From Gammaproteobacteria bacterium (GTDB lineage: Bacteria; Pseudomonadota; Gammaproteobacteria; Pseudomonadales; Azotimanducaceae): 64,000 nucleotides of DNA. The stretch spans positions 84,725 through 148,724 of the forward strand of contig NZGG01000009.1 of the NCBI GenBank assembly GCA_002690865.1, in the 5' to 3' direction. The translations under genes were made by a program, and so were the position numbers. The notes below the pieces were generated by a model, which was not told the DNA's origin, did not search any database, and saw nothing but the letters and a program-made list of their open reading frames with translations. Shown piece after piece: positions 57,787 to 64,000 of this stretch. Position 1 is the stretch's first letter. Every line of letters begins with the position of its first letter.

Positions 57787-58666
57787 CAGTCAATTACAGG
57801 TCGTTGGGAGCATATCTTCACTAGATAGGCTCACTTTTACGGGCTTTTTAGCAATAATAGTGCATGCAATGATAATCCTAGGTATAACATTCACTTGGGA
57901 GAAGCGTTCCTCCTCCACACACACCATGGAGGTAACCTTAGCCCAACATCGAAGCCTGAACCGTCCTGAAGAAACTGATTTCCTTGCACAATTCAACCAG
58001 TTAGGAAGCGGGACTTTAGATGATAAAAAGTTACTTACATCTCCAAAAAGCTCACGTTTTTTTGATACTCAAATCAGAAATATTGAAGTTTTTCCAGAGA
58101 TACAAAGTACCGAAAATCCGCAACCGGAGCTAAATACAGTAATTGATATCTTAAATAATAATAAACTAGTACCAAATGAATATGAGTTGAGATCAGAGCT
58201 AATCAACCAAAATAACCTAGCTGGTAAAGAATCACTACTCGAGAGAAGCCGAGAAATTGCCAGCCTAGAAGCGCGACTCGATAAACAAAGATCGATTCAT
58301 GCAAAGCGTCCCAGAATAAAACGGCTCACCAGTCTGTCTGCCAAATACAGTAGCGACGCTAAATATCTAGATTCTTGGCGTCGAGAAATCGAAGAGATCG
58401 GAAATAATAATTACCCCGAAAAAGCTCGTAGACAAAGGATATATGGATCTCTAAGGCTGCTAGTGGCCATATTTCCTGATGGAGAATTGAAAGAAATCAA
58501 GATGCTTGAGTCATCTGGAAAAAGTATTTTAGACCATGCAGCAATTGACATAGTGCAGCTAGCTGCTCCATTCCCACCATTTCCCGAAGAATTGCGAAGA
58601 ACAACCGATGTTTTAGAAATTATACGAACTTGGCGTTTTCAACAAGACAGTATCCAGAGCTTCTAG
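57779..58666 (+). CDS. tonB: TonB-family energy transducer
   Basis: 295 residues, GTG start. One N-terminal membrane helix (about 19-38, LTFTGFLAIIVHAMIILGI) is followed by a long charged periplasmic linker with little Pro and a C-terminal TonB domain (about 205-290: NNYPEKARRQRIYGSLRLLV, then AAPFPPFPEEL). It would pass proton-motive energy to an outer-membrane receptor. The neighbours gshB, yqgE and yqgF match the tonB3 locus of Pseudomonas, where the copy affects twitching motility rather than iron. No ExbB/ExbD is nearby. Confidence 0.85.
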   Translation: MADSQLQVVGSISSLDRLTFTGFLAIIVHAMIILGITFTWEKRSSSTHTMEVTLAQHRSLNRPEETDFLAQFNQLGSGTLDDKKLLTSPKSSRFFDTQIRNIEVFPEIQSTENPQPELNTVIDILNNNKLVPNEYELRSELINQNNLAGKESLLERSREIASLEARLDKQRSIHAKRPRIKRLTSLSAKYSSDAKYLDSWRREIEEIGNNNYPEKARRQRIYGSLRLLVAIFPDGELKEIKMLESSGKSILDHAAIDIVQLAAPFPPFPEELRRTTDVLEIIRTWRFQQDSIQSF

Positions 58667-58668
58667 AA

Positions 58669-59217
58669 ATGAATAAAAACTTTTTTGGTGGTACTTTTCT
58701 AATTGCTCTACCAGGTTTGGAAGAAGGCTACTTTAAACATACTATAACCTTACTGATAGAGCATTCGGCTTCTGGTGCTTTTGGTATGATTATAAATAAG
58801 CCAGCTGAAACTAACCTTTCAGACTTTACTGCTACCAACTTCGAGCTGCCAATATTAGAACTACCCATCTTATTAGGAGGACCTATTGAGCAGGACCATC
58901 TATACTTTCTACATAGCACCGAAAAAAGCTATCCCCAGACATTAAGTATAAACAGACAAATATCTTTAACTACTTCGAAAACAATCCTAGAAGACCTTTC
59001 AAAAGAGTGCGCACCAGCACATGTATTACCTTTATTAGGTTATGCGGGCTGGGGTGCAGGCCAACTCGAGTTTGAAATAAGTCAGGGTGCATGGCTCATT
59101 TCACCATTCGATAAAAAAATTGTGTTCTCTACCCCATGCTCGGAAAAGCGGGAAGCAGCCGCAAAACAGATCGGTGTAGACGTAAACCTTATAGTTATGG
59201 ATCCAAGGAAACATTAG
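58669..59217 (+). CDS. yqgE: UPF0301/DUF179 family protein YqgE
   Basis: 182 residues from the ATG at 58669; the track's earlier start lies in tonB. FFGGTFLIALPGL, HSASGAFGMIINKP and LPLLGYAGWGAGQLEFEI are family blocks. Its function is not known; it is nearly always followed by yqgF, as here. Two bases after the tonB stop. Confidence 0.93.
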   Translation: MNKNFFGGTFLIALPGLEEGYFKHTITLLIEHSASGAFGMIINKPAETNLSDFTATNFELPILELPILLGGPIEQDHLYFLHSTEKSYPQTLSINRQISLTTSKTILEDLSKECAPAHVLPLLGYAGWGAGQLEFEISQGAWLISPFDKKIVFSTPCSEKREAAAKQIGVDVNLIVMDPRKH

Positions 59218-59222
59218 TTATT

Positions 59223-59636
59223 ATGAATACTGGACTGATTATGAGTTTCGATTTTGGTACTAAGAAAATAGGAGTTGCTATAGGCCAGAGGGTCACGGGA
59301 ACAGCCACGCCGCTGTCAATTATACGGGTAGAGAATGGAGTACCAGATTGGAATAGTTTGGAAAACCTTATTGCCCAATGGCAACCAGAGCAAATAGTGG
59401 TAGGACTGCCTCTAAATATGGATGATTCTCAGAGTAAAATGTCAAAGCAAGCACTTTGGTTTTCATCTGAACTAGAAAACAGATTTGGTCTTCCTACCAG
59501 TAATGTAGATGAACGTTTAAGCACTTTCGAAGCCCGTCAGATTTCTCTAAAAAAGCGTAACGAGGGTGAGCGAGTACAACTAGATGACATCGTAGCCGCA
59601 TTAATCCTTGAATCATGGCTACGCGATAAAGACTAA
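59223..59636 (+). CDS. yqgF: putative pre-16S rRNA nuclease / Holliday-junction resolvase-like YqgF
   Basis: 138 residues from the ATG at 59223; the track's earlier start overlaps yqgE. RNase H-like motifs are SFDFGTKKIGVAIG (Asp), VVGLPLNMD and NVDERLSTFEA (Asp/Glu). YqgF (RuvX) matures the 5' end of 16S rRNA in E. coli. The 83 bases after it hold no pilT/pyrR gene, unlike Pseudomonas. Confidence 0.95.
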   Translation: MNTGLIMSFDFGTKKIGVAIGQRVTGTATPLSIIRVENGVPDWNSLENLIAQWQPEQIVVGLPLNMDDSQSKMSKQALWFSSELENRFGLPTSNVDERLSTFEARQISLKKRNEGERVQLDDIVAALILESWLRDKD

Positions 59637-59719
59637 AACGGTAGATAGACCTTGGTAGACTTAGGTATTGCAATGGGTAATTCTAAGCTCTGAAGATATC
59701 GAAACTAAAGGTACAAATA

Positions 59720-60412
59720 TTGAACTTGGTTGTTAGTAATCTTTTACGTGTTAAAGAGCGAATACAAAGTGCTTGCCTAGAATCTGGACGTGATCCAAGT
59801 ACAGTTATGCTGCTAGCGGTTAGTAAGACCAAGCCTATTGAAATGTTACAAATTGCCATGGCAGAAGGACAAAACGCGTTTGGGGAAAGTTATGTTCAGG
59901 ATGCTATAGCCAAGATAACCGTGCTTCCTAACGCAAGTTGGCATTTCATCGGGAATATCCAGTCAAATAAAACTCAGCTGATTGCTAATAATTTCGATTG
60001 GGTACATTCATTAGCGAGCTTGAAAATTGCAAAAAGACTTAATGATCAGCGAGAAAGAAAAAAAGCCCTTAATATTTTGCTACAAGTCAATATTAGCAAG
60101 GACCCTAAGAAAGCCGGCATTCAGGCGAATACCGCGAACGAATTTCTCAAAGCAATTGAAGATATGGAGAAACTGAAATTACGTGGTTTAATGACAATTA
60201 TAGAGAATACGAAAGATCAAAGACAACAACGTGCCCAATTTGCACGACTTTCCAAACTCCACGAAGAACTAAATAGTAAATATGTACTTCCCGATTTTAA
60301 CCAGCTTTCAATGGGAATGACACAAGACCTCGAGGCAGCAATTGCAGAAGGCGCTACAATTGTGCGGATAGGGACAGATATCTTTGGCGCAAGGGAGAAA
60401 TTACTAAAATGA
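59720..60412 (+). CDS. yggS: PLP homeostasis protein (YggS/PLPBP)
   Basis: 230 residues, TTG start at 59720. The PLP Lys lies in LLAVSKTKPIEML, and FGESYVQDA, WHFIGNIQSNK and LSMGMTQDLEAAI are conserved. It buffers pyridoxal phosphate and affects amino-acid metabolism. Coupled to proC by a four-base overlap. Confidence 0.95.
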   Translation: MNLVVSNLLRVKERIQSACLESGRDPSTVMLLAVSKTKPIEMLQIAMAEGQNAFGESYVQDAIAKITVLPNASWHFIGNIQSNKTQLIANNFDWVHSLASLKIAKRLNDQRERKKALNILLQVNISKDPKKAGIQANTANEFLKAIEDMEKLKLRGLMTIIENTKDQRQQRAQFARLSKLHEELNSKYVLPDFNQLSMGMTQDLEAAIAEGATIVRIGTDIFGAREKLLK

Positions 60413-61215
60413 AAATTACGTTCTTAGGTTCAGGTAATATTGCACAAGCCATTATGAAAGGGCTAATAGCTAACGGAATATCAGTCAGTCAGATAACTGC
60501 GGCGGATCCAAATAAAGCTGCTAAAGATCAAACTGGGAAACTGGGTGTTAATATCACGGCGGATAACCAAGCGGCGGTTGAATGGGCTGATGTCATCGTT
60601 ATCTCCGTAAAACCGAATGTTGTCACGGAAATAACCAGAGAAATAGCGGATATTATTAATGAGAAATTAGTGATCTCTGTAGCCGCAGGGATTACCTGCC
60701 AAACATTACAGGATTCACTTGGCTCAACCGCACATGTTATCCGTTGCATGCCTAATACTCCCGCACAAATACAAAGTGGGATAACTGGACTATTCGCAAC
60801 CTCCATAATCTCTGCTGAGGAACAGAAAGTCGCCGAGCAAATACTTGGTGCCGTCGGCAAATATATATGGGTGAAAGAAGAAACAGAATTGCATGCGGTC
60901 ACTGCGATCTCAGGCAGTGGCCCCGCATATTTTTTTTATATTATCGAGGCGTTGCAAAAAGCAGCGACTCAATTGGGTTTAAGTGAAGACTTGGCGAGAT
61001 TGTTGGTCATTGAAACAGCGATCGGTGCATCTAAGATGACACTTGCAGAAGAAACCAAAACAGCTGAGCAACTAAGACGCGAAGTTACTTCTCCAGGAGG
61101 GACTACCGCTGCTGCGATCAACATTTTAGAAGAAGGGGACCTTGTTGGACTTATGTCCCGGGCCGTATGCAGTGCAAATGCAAGATCGATAGAACTTGCT
61201 CAAGACATAAGTTAA
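60409..61215 (+). CDS. proC: pyrroline-5-carboxylate reductase
   Basis: 268 residues. The NADPH fold is FLGSGNIAQAIM; VIRCMPNTPAQIQSG and GSGPAYFFYIIEAL are signatures, with the C-terminal LRREVTSPGGTTAAA. It reduces P5C to proline. Gene pair with yggS is ancient. Confidence 0.97.
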   Translation: MKITFLGSGNIAQAIMKGLIANGISVSQITAADPNKAAKDQTGKLGVNITADNQAAVEWADVIVISVKPNVVTEITREIADIINEKLVISVAAGITCQTLQDSLGSTAHVIRCMPNTPAQIQSGITGLFATSIISAEEQKVAEQILGAVGKYIWVKEETELHAVTAISGSGPAYFFYIIEALQKAATQLGLSEDLARLLVIETAIGASKMTLAEETKTAEQLRREVTSPGGTTAAAINILEEGDLVGLMSRAVCSANARSIELAQDIS

Positions 61216-61260
61216 TCAGTAAGCTATCAGTAATCTACTACAAGGTGGCGGTACTCAGCT

Positions 61261-61860
61261 ATGACTAGTAATTTTGGAGATGCAGGCATTTTCTTAATAG
61301 ATACATTTCTAGGTCTATATCTGGTCGTGGTAGTACTTCGCTTTCTGATTCAAGCGTCAAGAGTCGATTACTATAACCCTATTTGCCAAGCAATCATCAA
61401 AATTAGTGATCCTATAAGTAAACCTTTCCGAAAGATTTTGCCAACCATAAAGCGTATAGATTTTTCCGCCCTTATGTTAGCGGTCATAGTACAAGTGTTT
61501 GCGGCTTTAATGATTATCTTAATTACAGATTATTCCACATACTTTTTAGACCCCATATTGGTAGCTTGGTCGTTGCTTGGCATCGTTGCAGTAATCATGG
61601 ATATATACTTTATCGCGCTTCTGATTAGTGTGGGAGCCAGTTGGATTGCTCCTTTCTCTAACCATCCTGCTCTTTCTTTAGTACGCCAGATCACAGAACC
61701 CATTTGTGCACCCGCAAGGAAATTACTACCGCCCATAGGTGGTATGGATTTTTCGATAATATTAGTTTTTGTCATGATCAACCTAATTGATTCATACTTC
61801 CTAGTTCGGCCATTAGCAGAAATTTTAGGGGTTATACCAGATTTGGTTCTTTGGGCATAA
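61261..61860 (+). CDS. yggT: YggT family membrane protein
   Basis: 199 residues with two YggT repeats. Each has paired helices and a Pro-containing motif (CQAIIKISDPISKPFRKILP and VRQITEPICAPARKLLP). A role in osmotic or membrane homeostasis has been proposed for the family. It is joined to DUF4426 by a ten-base overlap; metX and metW, which follow yggT in Pseudomonas, are absent. Confidence 0.92.
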   Translation: MTSNFGDAGIFLIDTFLGLYLVVVVLRFLIQASRVDYYNPICQAIIKISDPISKPFRKILPTIKRIDFSALMLAVIVQVFAALMIILITDYSTYFLDPILVAWSLLGIVAVIMDIYFIALLISVGASWIAPFSNHPALSLVRQITEPICAPARKLLPPIGGMDFSIILVFVMINLIDSYFLVRPLAEILGVIPDLVLWA

Positions 61861-62279
61861 AAGCTCTTCTGAAATATTCATTCTTATGCTTACTCTTAAT
61901 ATCTATCGGAGAAGCTACCTCCGAGCAAAAAGAAAATTGGAAGGATTATGAAATTCACTACTCAGTGGTCCCCAGTAGTTTTTTATCCCAGGAAGTCGCA
62001 AAAATACACAGCATTGTCCGCGCTGAGGGTCGTGTCATAATAAATATTGCAATAAAAAAAGATGGGGCTTCTATAAATGCTCAGGTAAAAGGCACGGTTT
62101 CCAACCTACTTAAACAACAGAGCAGATTGCATTTTAGGGAAATAATTAATAATCAAACAATTTATTATCTTGCCAACATTATCTTCGATGACAAAGATAA
62201 AATAACCTTCTGGATTACTATAACACCCAAGAACGAGAGCGAAACATACGAATTGAAATTTACTAGGCAATATTACTAA
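61851..62279 (+). CDS. DUF4426 periplasmic protein
   Basis: 142 residues, TTG start. Signal peptide (about 1-22), then a beta-rich domain: YEIHYSVVPSSFLSQEVA matches the family start, with FWITITPKNE near the end. The function is unknown. The gene stands before rdgB in Pseudomonas too, and its stop overlaps the rdgB ATG. Confidence 0.8.
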   Translation: MGIKALLKYSFLCLLLISIGEATSEQKENWKDYEIHYSVVPSSFLSQEVAKIHSIVRAEGRVIINIAIKKDGASINAQVKGTVSNLLKQQSRLHFREIINNQTIYYLANIIFDDKDKITFWITITPKNESETYELKFTRQYY

Positions 62280-62854
62280 TGCGCTTTTTAGTTGCGACAA
62301 ATAACACACACAAATTCAGGGAAATAAGAGAATTAATGCCAGATAAATTCGAACTTGTGAATCAGATCGAATTTAATATCCCTAGCCCGAAAGAGACAGG
62401 TTTAACCTTTATTGAGAATGCTCTGATCAAAGCTCGCCATGCCAGCATTAAAAGCGGACTGCCCGCAATTGCTGATGACTCTGGTCTAGCAGTCGAAGCT
62501 CTAGGCGGGAAACCCGGTATTTATTCATCTCGATTCGGAGGCCCAACGGCAACAGATAATCAGAATACCCAAAAGCTGCTGAAGGAAATGGAAGGCAAAG
62601 ATAATCGTACCGCCTGTTTCCATTGTGTCGTAGTTCTTGTTAGAAACGAATTTGATCCAGTACCCCTCGTCACTCAAGGTATATTGAAAGGCGAAATACT
62701 TATAACGCCTAAAGGGAAAGAAGGCTTTGGTTACGACTCCATATTTTTCCTTCCAGATATTAAAAAAACTGTTGCTGAGTTGCCCATTCATGAAAAAAAT
62801 AAACTTAGCCACCGTGCTGAAGCATTACGCCAATTAACTAGGATGATTCAGTGA
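62279..62854 (+). CDS. rdgB: XTP/dITP diphosphatase
   Basis: 191 residues. LVATNNTHKFREIRELM, ADDSGLAVEALGGKPGIYSSRF and GFGYDSIFFLP are diagnostic of RdgB. It clears dITP and XTP from the nucleotide pool. It overlaps hemW by four bases (GTGA). Confidence 0.97.
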   Translation: MRFLVATNNTHKFREIRELMPDKFELVNQIEFNIPSPKETGLTFIENALIKARHASIKSGLPAIADDSGLAVEALGGKPGIYSSRFGGPTATDNQNTQKLLKEMEGKDNRTACFHCVVVLVRNEFDPVPLVTQGILKGEILITPKGKEGFGYDSIFFLPDIKKTVAELPIHEKNKLSHRAEALRQLTRMIQ

Positions 62855-63960
62855 ATCCTATAGGGCTTTATATCCACTTTCCTTGGTGTATAAAAAAATG
62901 TCCGTACTGTGACTTCAACTCCCATGTAATCGATGGTCAGATTCCAGAGAAAGAATACATATCGAGCCTAATAAATGATCTATATGATGATGTCGCCGAT
63001 TTTCACGGCCCAATAAACTCGGTTTTTCTTGGTGGTGGAACTCCAAGTTTGTTTTCACCCCGCAGTATTTCAGAAATCCTCTCCACTACAAAGAATGTGT
63101 TAAAAGTTAGTGATGATGCAGAAATAACATTAGAGGCTAATCCTGGGGCTCTAGATGCCGCTAATATAGAAGGTTTCCGACAGATAGGGGTCAACCGACT
63201 TAGTCTTGGTGTCCAGTCCTTTCAGGACCAACATCTTAGTTCACTAGGAAGAGTGCATAATAATGACGACATTAACTATGCGATTGCGGCGATAAAATCG
63301 GCAGGGTTTACTAATATCAATTTTGATCTAATGCATGGCCTTCCAAAACAGGACTGGAAATCGGCGAAACGAGATCTTCTCCAAGCCATAAGTCATGAAC
63401 CGACTCATATTTCATGGTACCAATTAACCATTGAACCCAACACTGTATTTAGTCATAAGCCGCCTTCGCTGCCATGCGAAGAGATGCTCATTGAAATTTA
63501 TGAGAGAGGAATCGAATTGCTATCCCAAGAAGGGTATAACCGTTATGAGATTTCAGCTTTTAGTCAACTAAACAAGGAAAGTCGGCACAATCTAAATTAT
63601 TGGCAATTTGGCGACTACATAGGAATAGGGGCAGGTGCACATGGCAAGCATACTATTGGGGGAAATATATATCGAACAACGAAGTCTAGATCACCTCGAG
63701 ATTATTTAATATCTCCAAACAAAAAGATCAAAACAGTTTCTCGTTCAGAAATACCACTCGAATACTTGATGAATAGTCTCCGGTTAGTATCGGGATCGGA
63801 ATTACGAGATTTTGAAGAACGGACTGGTCTCTCTAAAGAAGTCATTAACAACTTCCTTAATAAGGCATTCGAGGGTGGCTTTATTGATAATAAACGTCGT
63901 CTGGTACCGACACAACTAGGACTGAGCTTTTTAGATGAAGTCCTACTTCTGATCGATTAG
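62851..63960 (+). CDS. hemW: heme chaperone HemW
   Basis: 369 residues, GTG start. The radical-SAM cluster motif CIKKCPYCDFNSH is near residue 13, then GGGTPSLFS and RLSLGVQSF. The absence of the catalytic-site pattern of HemN and the length place it with HemW, which delivers heme to target proteins. Last gene of the run; the remaining 40 bases of the window show nothing. Confidence 0.93.
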   Translation: MNPIGLYIHFPWCIKKCPYCDFNSHVIDGQIPEKEYISSLINDLYDDVADFHGPINSVFLGGGTPSLFSPRSISEILSTTKNVLKVSDDAEITLEANPGALDAANIEGFRQIGVNRLSLGVQSFQDQHLSSLGRVHNNDDINYAIAAIKSAGFTNINFDLMHGLPKQDWKSAKRDLLQAISHEPTHISWYQLTIEPNTVFSHKPPSLPCEEMLIEIYERGIELLSQEGYNRYEISAFSQLNKESRHNLNYWQFGDYIGIGAGAHGKHTIGGNIYRTTKSRSPRDYLISPNKKIKTVSRSEIPLEYLMNSLRLVSGSELRDFEERTGLSKEVINNFLNKAFEGGFIDNKRRLVPTQLGLSFLDEVLLLID

Positions 63961-64000
63961 ATCGCAGAATCGATAAGCAATATCAAAAATCTGATTACCG

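Noticed and set aside
60528-60902. 124-residue minus-strand ORF
   Set aside because: Antisense to proC; shadow frame.
1-64000. Mobile elements, prophage, CRISPR, toxin-antitoxin or defence island
   Set aside because: No transposase, integrase, repeat-spacer array, tRNA-linked attachment site or defence-type gene was found; the content is housekeeping plus LPS genes.

Overview
The window is a dense chromosomal segment of a Gram-negative gammaproteobacterium. It carries Kdo, heptose and WaaP/WaaG lipopolysaccharide-core genes, late lipid A acylation, EF-P lysylation, YgfB-ZapA-6S-Fau and the gshB-tonB-yqgE-yqgF-yggS-proC-yggT run. Gene neighbourhoods resemble those I remember from Pseudomonas (waaA-oxidoreductase-hldE, wapH-wapO-kinases-waaP-waaG-waaC-waaF-ilvE, rhdA-psd, serB-parC-parE), but the DNA is AT-rich and spacing is very tight. 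Several genes expected at these loci are absent (epd, metX/metW, pepP, a second Ubi hydroxylase, pilT, msbA/waaL). I infer a free-living or host-associated relative of Pseudomonadales with a streamlined genome; I cannot name the species. I see no tRNA, rRNA operon, insertion sequence, prophage or CRISPR array, and no gene-free stretch longer than 300 bases.

Layout. 1-4706: cell-wall amidase (cut by the left edge), TsaE, Nnr, QueG, Orn. 4813-8968: RhdA sulfurtransferase, phosphatidylserine decarboxylase, then the EF-P modification set efp-epmA with divergent epmB. 9030-16083: SerB, an SMP/AhpA-like membrane protein, topoisomerase IV (parC, parE), YqiB. 16252-32573: the lipopolysaccharide region with waaA, two oxidoreductases, hldE, a lipid A acyltransferase, a glycosyltransferase, a carbamoyltransferase, a double kinase, a possible small ORF, waaP, a fused double WaaG, waaC, waaF and ilvE. 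32757-40305: argA, hemE, fabV, lgt, a TANGO2-like protein, rppH, a HAD phosphatase and an imelysin-like lipoprotein. 40321-45918: glycine cleavage system with a split P protein, then a Ubi-type monooxygenase. 46057-49318: ygfB, a ZapB-like coiled coil, zapA, 6S RNA, fau, a peptide deformylase, rpiA. 49310-53857: a D-2-hydroxyacid dehydrogenase, pgk, tkt. 54036-63960: metK-metF-rsmE, gshB-tonB-yqgE-yqgF, yggS-proC-yggT-DUF4426-rdgB-hemW.

Most of the window is housekeeping. The most unusual content is the LPS-core locus: two WaaG-type glucosyltransferases are fused head-to-tail in one 781-residue chain, two sugar-kinase domains are fused in another, and a NodU-family carbamoyltransferase sits with them. 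This suggests a phosphorylated, carbamoylated heptose core whose paired steps have been built into single polypeptides. A second item is the 6S RNA-fau junction, where fau has no usable ATG and its only ribosome-binding-like sequence lies inside the closing helix of 6S RNA. A general trait is tail-to-tail overlap of convergent genes (seven of ten pairs).
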